Positions 1-10,919 of a stretch of 64,000 bases of DNA are shown piece after piece. The stretch is from Chlorops oryzae. Lineage: Eukaryota; Arthropoda; Insecta; Diptera; Chloropidae. A program made the position numbers and the translations under genes. The first letter of the stretch is position 1; every line of letters begins with the position of its first letter. The stretch spans positions 169,031,871 through 169,095,870 of the forward strand of contig CM035806.1 of the NCBI GenBank assembly GCA_020466095.1, written 5' to 3'. The notes below the pieces were generated by a model, which ran no database searches, had not been told where the DNA came from, and worked only from the letters and a program-made list of their open reading frames with translations.

Positions 1-171
1 TAATAGGAACGAGGGCTTCTATGAGAGAGGCATAATGAAATTACCTTTAAAATGGCAACAAGTTATCGAACAAAACGGCGCATATTTGACCTAAATCGGG
101 TCATTCTAACTATCTTAAATAAAGCCCTCAATTTAATGCAAAAATAATGGATTTCTTTTTACTATACCTAA
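1..171 (+). pseudogene. mariner element, 3' end (transposase C-terminus and 3' ITR)
   Basis: The window opens inside a mariner transposon. Positions 2-94 encode the last 30 residues of a mariner transposase (NRNEGFYERGIMKLP...) followed by TAA, and the 3' untranslated part ends in CTATACCTAA at 162-171. The TA at 172-173 is the expected target dinucleotide. It is nearly identical to the end of the mariner at 40441-40620, so both belong to one family, most like the mellifera subfamily. The insertion lies within the TIR element that resumes at 174: the uninterrupted sequence is visible in the copy near 30170. The 5' part lies outside the window, so whether this copy is intact cannot be judged. 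Confidence 0.85.
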
Positions 172-173
172 TA

Positions 174-542
174 TAACTGTCTCGCGGTTAAATCAACTGT
201 CACCAGCGACTGGGAAAAAAATGAACAAAAAAAAAAAACTTTAATTAAAGAAAAAATTCAGAAAAATTCCCGCCGCCAGCAGGGATAGAACCCCGAAGCT
301 CACGACTGTCGAGTCACAGCTTAAACAACTGAGCTATCGAAACCTCCGGAGACAGTTGATCAGAATGCGAACTTATACGTCCAAGTGAACGAAAGCGAAT
401 TTGAACATAAAAAGTAACTGTTTTTCAACTGTTCATTTGGCTGCCTTTTTCAGTGCATTTAACACGGAATACAGTTTATTTTGACCAATCTTACTTTAAC
501 TGTTCTAAGTAGTCGATTTAACTGTTGTTATTTCTCTCGGTG
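174..542 (+). mobile_element. Tc1-like MITE copy A (CACCGAGAG family), right part
   Basis: This matches the right portion of the element at 30031-30906 and of the inverted copy at 54475-55390. It ends in CTCTCGGTG followed by TA (543-544). Its left part is cut off by the mariner. Compared with the other copies it lacks about 390 bp between the segments GACTGGGAAAAAAA and GAACAAAAAAA; the missing part includes tRNA-like module 1. The reiterated word AACTGT/ACAGTT is present several times. Confidence 0.75.
275..348 (-). other. tRNA-like module 2 inside MITE copy A
   Basis: On the minus strand the segment has an A-box-like sequence (TAGCTCAGTTG) and a B-box-like sequence (GGGGTTCTATCCC) at tRNA spacing, with a possible anticodon-type stem (CTGT/ACAG). 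Acceptor arms do not pair, so it is a decayed tRNA-derived sequence rather than a working tRNA gene. The same module is present in the copies at 30644-30711 and ~54665-54737. Confidence 0.55.
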
Positions 543-544
543 TA

Positions 545-1200
545 TTAAACGATGTTTTCTCAATGAAATGATCCTTTGCGGGGGGTTGATGCCAAGAGAG
601 GTTGGGGGTTTTGGGGTTTTAAAACTCGGAATTCGATACTTTAGAATTTACAAAAAAAAAAAAAAAAAGAATTTCCTTTGGGACAATTTTTGGACAGCTG
701 CTTTTTATATCCAGCATCAGAAAATTGTATTAAATCAATGGCTTTTCATCGCAAAATTAACAAAGCAAAACAAAAACAAATAATCGTGTTTGGAAATTCA
801 AGTAAAATATTTCGATACAATTGTCGCGGCCATTCATTCAGTTCATTCATCTTCTGACTGAACATGAATCCTCTTGAATTCTCATCCCATCCATCGATGG
901 TGCACCGTTCAGTGGAGCTTTATTTACGAAAATATTAAACGTCTATAAATCAAGGGACGGACGAAGCCGAAATGTTTATACGACACGAAAGAAGAATTTT
1001 CGTCCACGTTCCGTCTGGGGATTCACAGATTTTCCTGACAAATTGCAAAAAAAAAAAAAAAAAAGAAAACAAAAAAAAATATGGGAGCAAAAGCAGCAGG
1101 CGAAAAGTCAAGAACTGAAATCGACTTTCGGTGCACTTGAAAGAGGCACTTTGAAAAGATTCACCGAGATGCGAGAACGAATTTGAATTTAAAATTTGTT

Positions 1201-1240
<40 letters not shown>

Positions 1241-3632
1241 ATTGCATCTGGTTGCTTTCCCTCGTTTTTTCTCTCTCGAAAGGAACTTCTAATTTTTTCC
1301 AAAGCTTTCGCTTTCGAGCACGGTCTGACAGTGCAGAAACGAACGTGGTCTGCCATCAATTACTTGTGTGCTTTTTCTGGACATTGTGCAACATATTGAA
1401 TAAAGTGGACTTGACATTTCCTCAATTGATATGACAGCCACGTCCGGCCAGTTTGGCACTTACATACTTTGGTCGACCTGAGCTTAAAACATTCTCAGTT
1501 CAGGCAGATATCTATTATGATTTAATAACTTCGCAGGGACAGAAATATTTTTGGATAGAAATTTTCGAAAACAAAATTGTGGCAAGCCATAATTTCGAAT
1601 GTAGATGAACGGAAAAGGATTCGTCGGAATAAAAAACGCTTAAAGCATTCCTCCAATGGCCATGCCACAGTTCTTTACTGTGCCTCTCCGAATTCGAACT
1701 CTCGGTAAAGGCTATCGAAGAAAATCCTTATAGGGATGCATATTCATAGCATGCATTTGAATAGAATTTTTTTTGATGATCATTGTTGAATGGCATTTAT
1801 TTCATCTTCCGGAGCAATGCTCTCCATTTCTTGCCCATTTGTGTAAAATGATCTAAATACCCAGATTTTAAGTGGGCTGTGAGTGAGAGTGAGGATGTGC
1901 CGCAGCTGCAACTACGCTCAGCAGTTATAAGAATTCATGGATTTGACTATTGATCTCTTTGTCCTCCTGTGTTGATTTGTCTATCCATTCGTATGTCCTT
2001 AAGTTTTTTTTTATCAAAGATTCGCACAAGTAGTCATCTCGGGCTATAGATTCCGTTCACAATGCACAAAAAAAGAGCCTCCTAAAAGGCGATTCCTTTC
2101 ATCGAAATAATTGGAGTAAAACGAGGCTGGGCATTTACCCCGGTTCTTTATATCTCGCGGAGTTATTTATAGATTTGAAATATGGACTGAGTGTGGTCAC
2201 ATCGTGAATAACCTGAATCAAAAATAACCTCTGAGGACCCTTAATATATGTATATCTGAATTCACGAAACGAGATAATGTTTCGGGGAAAACACGGGCGT
2301 GTCCGCCGAAAAGATTTTCCAGAATTTTCAAGTTAACTTGATCATTCGAAGGCAATTTTCAAATTGAAATGATTCCATCTCTTTCTTTTAAGAAAAATTC
2401 CTCGTGACCCCTAGGACTTCGACTAGTAGAGAGAGAGAGAGAGAGGTAGTTATGAGGAAAATTTTCAAGTAGGTTTCGCCTTAAATCGTCTGCGATTTGC
2501 TATGAATTCTCATTAAGGCTTCGATCTATTCGTTCACATATTGCAATAGCCGATGGTCTCCAATAATCCCTGAGGAGAATTTTTATACTTACATATGTAT
2601 ATTCTGTACGGGAGTGATTTCGACATAATGGAATTGGTCCATTCGATTCTTGAGAAGGCCAAATTATGTTATAATTGAAAGCTTTGTCTTCAGAATAATT
2701 TAATTCTTTTCCTCGAAAATTATTAGATATCAAGGAGAATGTCCGTTTTTCCTTAAAGCCTCTCTAAATTCCTAAGAAAATAGAACACCATTCACAACAA
2801 CAAATCCTTTCGAAGAACAATGGAATTTTCTCATTAAAAATGCTTTCGTTCGTTGGCTTCATTTTCTTTCATAAAAATTTTTATTGCAACCATAAAATTT
2901 GTGGTTTCATTTATGGCAAAATGTTTAGCGGAACTAGTTTTTCTCTCTTTAGTTATTTGCCGCGCCCGGACTTAACGATATGGGCCACTTAAATTTTGTA
3001 TACCAATTGATGTTTTATCGCTCAAAGGGTACACTGCAAAAAAAACAAATAAATAAATAAATAAATAAATAAAAATATGGTGTTATAGTCTGACAATACA
3101 ATGCTTTCGGTTACAGAGGATGCTGCATCATCATTATATCGCACATGTTCTTCAATAGTGTCACAACTCAAAATTTTTCAAATTGGGATTAATGCAAGGA
3201 ATGTGTTCACAGGTCACCTGTCGTCATACAAATGCACCTGCAAGTTAAACGCGTATGCACAAACAAAATATATTCCCATATAATAAAATAAGAAACACCA
3301 CAAATAATTTGAAGTACACTGAATTCAAGGAATTTTTAGTTTTCTTTTCGGTTTTTGCAAATTTTTTTCACGATATGCAAAGAAAATTTATGGCCAAAGA
3401 AAATTAGAATTTCTACGTGCAAAACCTCATACACATACATACATATGAACATGAAATTGAACCTTAAGGAGTTCGAGGATTTCTTTGAGCTGGTAAAAAA
3501 AATAATCTTTTTTGCTTACGCCTTACACAAAAATTGCAAGCCACATTAACCTCAATTGAGAGGGTCTGTAAAATTTTTACAGCTCATTGAGCTGAAAATA
3601 AACCAAAAGAAAATCAAAAGAAAAAAAAAAAA
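545..3632. other. Non-coding stretch, no gene seen
   Basis: About 3 kb without a convincing gene. It contains long homopolymer runs (poly-A near 647-668 and 1048-1064, poly-T 1206-1239), a short (GA)n at 2430-2445 and an (AAAT)n run at 3048-3072. Open frames here are short, low-complexity and without recognisable domains. Confidence 0.6.
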
Positions 3633-4304
3633 CAAGTAAGGGTGTTAAAGTCAGGCGAGCCTGACAATAGAATACCCGACACAGACACACATTTTTGAAT
3701 AATTTTTGAACCACGCCCAAAAAACGGGACCGCTAAGAATGAATATTGTAGAGGTTTTTAAGGTCATAAGGGGCCTCATATGCCGAATTTTGTTCAATAT
3801 CCTTATGAAAACCACCCCCTTTTGCCACGCCCACTTTTCGAATTTTTCGGAATTCTAATCGGAGGCTTAAATATACGCGCAAATTCTAAGTTTCATTGAA
3901 ATATTTCGAAAAAGTTCGATTTTGAGGCAGTTTTGGGATTTTTGTGGCAGACCCTAGTACCCTGGAGGTACCCTTAATAATGGACCTATCAAGGTCCCAT
4001 TTGAATTTGGCGTGTAGGGGAAAATTTTCGAAAAACGCCCTTCTGCCACGCCCACTTTTAAAATTTTGGATATCGTATTAATTGCCTTGAAACATGTTCA
4101 AATGTCAAATTTCATCAAAATATCTTGAAAAACTTCGATTTTAGAGCAGTTTTTGTGATTTTCATAACAGACCCCAGTACTGGAAGTACCCCTAAAAGTG
4201 GTCCGATCGGGTCCATTCTCGAATTTGTTCTTATTCATGTCCCCGTGAGCACGTATACCAAATTTCGTCTAGATAGCTCAACTCCTTCGATAAGATAACT
4301 GTAT

Positions 4305-4350
<46 letters not shown>

Positions 4351-4380
4351 GGACGGACGCACTATTCCCCTATTCGAGAC
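3633..4380 (+). repeat. mini-me-like dispersed repeat with (GACA)n tract
   Basis: The repeat begins CAAGTAAGGGTGTTAAAGTC and carries AATACCCGACAC, repeated CCACGCCCACTTTT blocks, GACAGACCCTAGTAC-type blocks and AGCTCAACTCCTTCGATAAG, ending in a (GACA)n/(GACG)n microsatellite at about 4306-4358. Related copies lie at 19795-21446 (split), 35280-35672 (inverted), 38310-38660 and 58560-59045. An internal (GTCY)n microsatellite is the hallmark of the dipteran mini-me repeats, which some authors link to Helitron-type elements. The outer boundaries are approximate. Confidence 0.6.
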
Positions 4381-5187
4381 ACGATGAAACTAGTTCGAAC
4401 TGCGTGCTTACATCTCTAAGAATAAATCTGGCATAAATACGAGTAGTACTTCTGATTTACCGATCACAAATTGGCATTTCTATGTTCACATTTGTGCCAT
4501 TTTTTATGTCATTTGAATCGAATATAAAATCTTCGAGATTCGATAGATGACGAGAACATAAAACTCGCTATTTATCGATGTGCTCGGGATGCTGAAATGA
4601 GATTTTCCGTATTCCGTTAGCTTTCCTTATTCAACCATTTCGACTAATCAAACATATTCAATTACAATTAATTATTTTATAAGGAAAATGGACGCGCTAT
4701 ACGAAACTATTTTGAGTACATTTTCCCAAGGCAATCATTTTCGTTCATTAATAATGCAAATCGATAAGGTCTCTCTCTCTCTCTTCGACTAATTAATGTG
4801 AATGTACATCATTGTACATACGTACATATGTACATATAAAGACTCACTAATTGGGACATGTGCGCGATGAAGGAGACGTATGATAATTACTCTAGCTGTT
4901 TCATATACACCAGCAGACTTACGGATAAGATGGGAGAACAAAAGCTCAAATAAAAGACAAAAAAAAAAAAAGGCTTAAACTACCATGTGAGCAAGGAATC
5001 CTCGAACAGCTGTTGAAGCATGTCTTAGCGATAAAGCTAAAGATGGATGTTGATTTCTTTGATTGTCTTTAAAGGTGCTCAAATGGGATTCTTTAAATCA
5101 ATGCAACCCTGTGTGTTTGAAGGCTCAAAACGCATATCGCATTTCCGCAACAAAGGAGTCACAACTCAAAATTTCTTATACGAATAT
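4381..5187. other. Non-coding stretch, no gene seen
   Basis: AT-rich unique-looking sequence with a short (CT)n run near 4770 and ACATATGTACATA-type tracts near 4810-4840. No coding or RNA signal was recognised. Confidence 0.5.
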
Positions 5188-5345
5188 AGGAAATTTATTT
5201 TAAAATTTTACACTGAGAAAAATTTTTGCACAAAAAAGAAAACCAAAAATATTTAAAATAAAACAAGGAATGTAGAAAAGTTATTTTAAAATTTTACACT
5301 GAGAAAAATTCTTGCACAAAAAAGAAAACAAAAATTTAAATATTT
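5188..5345 (+). repeat. Two-copy tandem duplication with CACTGAGAAAAAT motif
   Basis: A block of about 70 bp (TTATTTTAAAATTTTACACTG and following GAGAAAAATT, GCACAAAAAAG) occurs twice in a row, starting near 5195 and 5278. The ACACTGAGAAAAA motif is also found as half of an inverted pair in the array at 49545-50305. Confidence 0.6.
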
Positions 5346-5499
5346 TTTTTCATAGTATTTATTTCAGTTTTTGTAAATCCTTTTGAATATTTAAAAGGAA
5401 TACCTTGTTTTATTAACAATAAGTCACCGTTTGTTTCATTTTTTTTAATCTTAATTATTTCTGGAGATATTAAATTTAAAAAAAAAATACCGTATGAGT

Positions 5500-5930
5500 A
5501 ATGTGTTTTGTATCATTTTCGCACATTTGTACTGAATATTAGTATTAAAAAAAAATTTTTTTTAGAGTGGCGTCAAACTGGGAATACACTAAAAAAAAAA
5601 AAAAATTGTCAAAAATGTCTTTTTAGTTTTGTGGAAAAATTTTTCTCAGTGTAAAATTAAAAAAAATTTTTTTCGATTTCCTGTTATATTAGCAATCGGC
5701 CAACGTTTGTTTCCTCTTCTTATCTTAATTAGTTTTTGAGATATAAAATTTTGAAAAAAGGCTTATTAAAAAAGGATATTTCAAGGACTGTTCAAAATAA
5801 AAATCTAAGAAATAGTCTCCACAGTGTTTTTAGATGGCACCTATCGAAAAATCAACAAAATTTAAAAATTCCTTTCATGATGCCGCGCATGCCTTTGCTT
5901 AACCCGCCAGACCCTTTGGGCAGGTAATCG
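5500..5930 (+). repeat. Dispersed repeat, copy 1 (GAGATATAAAATTTTGAAAAAGG family)
   Basis: Contains TTTTTGAGATATAAAATTTTG, a TCAAGGAC block, CCACAGTGTTTTTAGATGGC and ACCTATCGAAAAATC. The same blocks recur in inverted orientation at 35890-36110 and in direct orientation downstream of the tandem array at 50305-50515. It has no clear ORF or TIR; it is probably the body of an old DNA transposon. Confidence 0.55.
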
Positions 5931-7015
5931 CCCTCCTCTTGGCTTCTGCGTCTTTTTCTTCTGACCTATGGGGTACTTTTTATACTTTATAGCCTATCCG
6001 AAGGTTGTAACATTTTTTTAATCAGTTGTACAGTTGACTTCGTACTTGCCGCTTTTGCTGCCATATCACGGACCGAAGTGCCTGGATCCTGAGTAAACAG
6101 CCGTGGTCTTTATGTCAGTTTAACCCTTTGCTGCATGATATAAATACAAAAAGTTCAGACTTCCTTCAGCATTATAAAATATCGTTTTTCATCAAAAAGC
6201 ACCTATGTTTTTTTTTTTTTTTTTTTTTTTTAGAAACCACACAAATACTTTTATACATACATACATATGTTCGTATTGGATAAAGTGTTTAAAATTTCGA
6301 AAGTTTCAATTTTCGAAAATATTGCATTATTTAATTTAAAAAAAAACGCTTGTTATTTTGAAAACTTTCGTAAAAAGTTTTCGCATGACCCTTTCACAGT
6401 TTGGATGCTACAAAAAAAAAAAAAAAAAAAAAAAGAAGGCTATAAGGCCTAGCTTCCATTATCGCAATTCCTGCACAACAATATCGGCAAATATTCAACA
6501 CACGTCCACATGTAGAGCCAGTTACAATAAAAACCGCGATCGCTTGGGACTGGGTTCCAAATGTTGCCATGTGTTTGGAACATTTGCAGAAATTCCAATG
6601 CATTAATTCCTGCACGTTTGGAAACCAGGCATAAGCCTTTTTTTGTTTTACGTAGTAGAAAAACTTTATCTACCTTAAAATTCTTACAGCAGGATGAAAG
6701 AGAAAATGGCTCATCGAAGGAGAGCAAAACAAAGGAAAATAAGAAAAAAAAAACAGGGAAAATAAATGAAAAATTAATTAAGACGAAACTTGCGGTATGA
6801 GTAATTAGTAATTACTAATTAGTTAAGACAACACGATAAAAATGAATGTTCCTTGAAATAGAAAACATCAAACAAAAACATAGCAAAAAAAAACCAAAAA
6901 AAAAGAAAGTTTTTTAATTTTGAAATTCCTTTAAGACCATTAAATTCTCATAAAAGCAGCATATCTACCTTTGAACGTGAAAGTACATGTGTGTATGTGT
7001 GTGTGTGTGTGTTTG
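5931..7015. other. Non-coding stretch, no gene seen
   Basis: Holds poly-T (6210-6231) and poly-A (6412-6434) runs and a (GT)n run at about 6988-7012. The overlapping short frames near 6400-6800 look like chance frames. Confidence 0.5.
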
Positions 7016-7301
7016 TACCCAGCAGCGATAGCGAGTACTCCAAGAGTAATCTAAGAGTACTCCCTCTTAATTTGCCAACCAATGCTTTCAACTGTCTTTT
7101 TTTTAATATTATGCTGGCATTGGAAAACAACTACTCGCTATTTAGGTACAAAAGGGAGTACTTCAAAAGTACTCCCAAAAGGAGTATTTCTGCTTTTTAT
7201 GAAAAAAAAAAAAAAATAATTTTTTTAATTTGCTTTGTTATTTTTCATTTTTTATTTATTTAAATACTTTTACTTTTCTTATTTCTTTCTTAAATTTTCT
7301 C

Positions 7302-7374
7302 GCCTTGGCTGAACCTCGAACCGCTGTTCTCTGCTGGGTGGTTGGTAAGTCGGCGTCTTAACCATTACGCTTAA
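7302..7374 (-). other. tRNA-like module 1, diverged copy in M1
   Basis: The minus strand shows AGCGTAATGGTTAAG (A-box-like) and GGTTCGAGGTT (B-box-like). The module and its flanks (AAATTTTCTCGCC on one side; GTCAAAACGCT and GGTTGCTCAA on the other) are homologous to those in the CACCGAGAG MITEs at 30361-30430 and 54990-55060, although the surrounding TIR element is different. It is too decayed to be a functional tRNA gene. Confidence 0.55.
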
Positions 7375-7801
7375 CATCCAAATTTTATGTGTTCGTCAAA
7401 ACGCTAACTTGAGTTTTTGGTTGCTCAAATTTTTGTCAAATAATTATTTGAAAATATATTGAAAAATAATTATTTAAAAAAAAAAATTAAATTATGAGGT
7501 GGTTCAGCCAAATAAGGCCCAACGCCTTTATAAGGCCCGATTTTCAGAAAACATATCTCTAGCTTCATATAATTTTGCGTGAGAACAAAAACAACGTTTT
7601 TCTACAAGTTGTTGATAATTTTGCAAAGCCTTTTGATGCCCATACCAAAAGTCGAACTTTATTCAAAATAAAAAGGTTGGGAGAAAGCCCCTAGCTTTGT
7701 TGTTGCCCGAATAAAACGTTGCGGAAGAAATTATATTGAGTGGTCTTAATAAGGCCCACAATAGCCACCTTGCAACTAATTCTTCAAAAAAATTTTTTTT
7801 T

Positions 7802-8783
7802 TTATGTTATGTTTTGTTATGTTATGTTATGTTATGTTATGTTATGTTATGTTATGTTATGTTATGTTATGTTATGTTATGTTATGTTATGTTATGTTAT
7901 GTTATGTTATGTTATGTTATGTTATGTTATGTTATGTTATGTTATGTTATGTTATGTTATGTTATGTTATGTTATGTTATGTTATGTTATGTTATGTTAT
8001 GTTATGTTATGTTATGTTATGTTATGTTATGTTATGTTATGTTATGTTATGTTATGTTATGTTATGTTATGTTATGTTATGTTATGTTATGTTATGTTAT
8101 GTTATGTTTATGTTATGTTATGTTATGTTATGTTATGTTATGTTATGTTATGTTATGTTATGTTATGTTATGTTATGTTATGTTATGTTATGTTATGTTA
8201 TGTTATGTTATGTTATGTTATGTTATGTTATGTTATGTTATGTTATGTTATGTTATGTTATGTTATGTTATGTTATGTTATGTTATGTTATGTTTATGTT
8301 ATGTTATGTTATGTTATGTTATGTTATGTTATGTTATGTTATGTTATGTTATGTTATGTTATGTTATGTTATGTTATGTTATGTTATGTTTATGTTATGT
8401 TATGTTATGTTTGTATGTTATGTTATGTTATGTTATGTTATGTTATGTTATGTTATGTTATGTTATGTTATGTTATGTTATGTTATGTTATGTTATGTTA
8501 TGTTATGTTATGTTATGTTATGTTATGTTATGTTATGTTATGTTATGTTATGTTATGTTATGTTATGTTATGTTATGTTATGTTATGTTATGTTATGTTA
8601 TGTTATGTTATGTTATGTTATGTTATGTTATGTTATGTTATGTTATGTTATGTTATGTTATGTTATGTTATGTTATGTTATGTTATGTTATGTTATGTTA
8701 TGTTATGTTATGTTATGTTATGTTATGTTATGTTATGTTATGTTATGTTATGTTATGTTATGTTATGTTATGTTATGTTATGT
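7802..8783 (+). repeat. (TTATG)n pentanucleotide satellite, 5' block
   Basis: About 196 nearly perfect copies of TTATG/ATGTT follow a poly-T run at 7793-7803. The few interruptions are single-base indels (near 8107, 8293, 8389 and 8410). It stops abruptly at the 5' end of the R1-clade element. Long open frames of repeating CYVML in all three frames are artefacts of the repeat. Confidence 0.97.
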
Positions 8784-9366
8784 GGGGGTCAAGGGAGTGG
8801 GCGCACAAGGTAACGCTTCTGATTGCCTACAACTTGGTGTGGGCCAGGGCAATCCTTGTCGCACCCACTCCAAGTCGATTTTCACCTCCATGTGGTGGCC
8901 CTGGATAGCCGAACGCCAAGCCTGGCAGACGGTGAACCAACGAAAACGACGGCCTAGCCTTAACGCTAGGTTTTGACGAACACGCTTTATGACACGGACA
9001 ATGATTTTGAAACACTCCTAAGATCTGACGCCTCGAGCTGGCAGCGGTAGTAATCTGTTACCCTAGTACGCAGGAGTGACATCCGGCGAAAACGGCTCTC
9101 AGGCTAATACTACTGTTGCCCCCGTCCCGTTAAAACCTGGCAAGCCTTCTTGTACGTTCGAAGCTCGTCGCCATTAAGTTGGTGGTACAGGCTCGGATGA
9201 TGAAATTTCCCGACTAATGCCCGATCCTGGCTCTGAACGTAGGCTCCCATAAGGACCTACGTCAACCCTCGCGTGACCTCCCTGCATTGCACAGACAACC
9301 ACGGGGATCAACGGGCAACTGCACTTTCGAGCGGAGATAGCGGCAAGAAGATGGGACCCATAAGAC

Positions 9367-10919
9367 ATGAATACAACTAAAGAAAAAATACCAGAAAAAT
9401 TAATAGAAGAAGCGGAAAGAGAGAACAGAGATCCTTTTGTTAAAAGGTCAAAGCTAGCCAAATCTCCAAATCAGCACCGAGAAACAAATGACCGCAAGGG
9501 AGACCTACAACCACTACAGAGAGAGAGGTCATTTAGCATGAGCGAAGTGATGACCGCCCGCAAACCCACAAAGGAAGACCAACGAAACGCACCCACTTTC
9601 ACAGCCATAGCCGAACTTACACTTACAACGAAGCCCTCGGCCGCTCCTAGCTCCCCACGACAGGACTTCATTTATAAGATGCGTAAGGAAGAAGAAGAGG
9701 CTTTACTAAAGTTCCAAGAGGTTCTGAAGAAAATTAAAGCAGCAGCGATAAGACAGCCTAATATCAGTAAGGATGTTAAAACCGGGGTATCTGAGCTTGA
9801 GGAACTGCTTGATGTCGCAAAATCATGTCGGAGAAGCTGGACTAGGTCGGAGACAGATTCAATCCGAGATAAAGAAGCCAGACTGGCGCCTGAAGACAAA
9901 AGAGGGAAAGCATCGGAGACGCCCCTAACGACAAGAAAAAAGAGAGCAGCCCAGAGCCCTGCTGCCCCCGATTCGGGTAAGCGAATAAAAGAGAAAGCAG
10001 CAGATAACGGCAGCGAGTATAACCTAGAAAAATGGACCACTGTCCACTCAAAGCGTCAACGAACCAGAATACCAACAGATCAGCAAAGTAGATATCAGAC
10101 GAGATCTGATGAAACGCGAGAGAAAATAAAGGCAAAGCCTGACAAAATTGATCGTTCGAAAAAGCCCAGAGCACGCCGGAAGCGCTGCTGGTAAAGCCCA
10201 AAGACGGCCAAAGCTACGCCCAGGTGCTAAAAGACTTGCGACAGAAAGTAAGTCCAGACGAAGCGGAAATTGCGATCCGATCAATCCGGAAAACGAAAAC
10301 GGGTGCGATTTTATTAGAGATGGGTAAAGGAGGACGGAAGTCCGAATTCTGCAAGGCAGTTCAAACTACTCTTGGCGAGATAGCGACAATCTCAGAACTA
10401 AAGCCCAAAGCTACAGTAGAAATTCGAGGCTTAGATTCCTACACAGACACGGAAGAAGTATTGGAGGCAGTCAAAAAGACACTAATAAACCCAGAGGAGG
10501 AAATCATAGTTCGTGTCACAGGAACTAACTACAGAGAACAACGCAGAGCCTTTGTGGACTTATCCTTTGAAGCAGCAAAAAACTTAGTTCAGGCAGAACA
10601 TATAAAAATTGGTTGGATCCGATGCAGAGTTACTTATGCTCAGGAAAGGAAGATCTGCTTCAAGTGCTTCGCTCTTGGCCACATCCAAAGAGACTGCAAG
10701 GGCCCAGATAGAAAAAGTGCTGGCATGTGCATCCGCTGCGGCGAAAGCGGGCACAAAATGAGAGATTGCAAAAACAAACCAAAATGCTGCGTATGTTCAC
10801 AGCACGGATTGCAAGACGTAAATCATGTCCCCGGCTCGAAGGCTTGCAAGCCTCAGCCGGCAGAACCTCTCCAGCATGAGGATACTTCAAGCAAATCTAC
10901 ACCGAAGCAGAACAGCTGA
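9367..10919 (+). pseudogene. R1-clade ORF1 (nucleic-acid-binding protein), one frameshift
   Basis: The ATG at 9367 opens a 275-codon frame rich in Lys, Arg and Glu that closes at 10194. The reading shifts to another frame at about 10155-10175 (resuming as KPKDGQSYAQVLKDLR) and runs to the TGA at 10917-10919, about 517 codons in all. The C-terminal part has a central region typical of R1-clade ORF1 and three zinc knuckles: CFKCFALGHIQRDC, CIRCGESGHKMRDC and a third starting CCVCSQHG. ORF1 proteins of this clade bind element RNA and help direct it to the target. The single shift makes this copy defective as read. Confidence 0.8.

Noticed and set aside
7736..8976. Long open frames of repeating CYVML over the (TTATG)n array
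   Set aside because: A pentanucleotide without stop codons is open in several frames; there is no non-repetitive coding content.
9174..10284. Minus-strand frames across the retrotransposon
   Set aside because: Shadows of ORF1 on the opposite strand.
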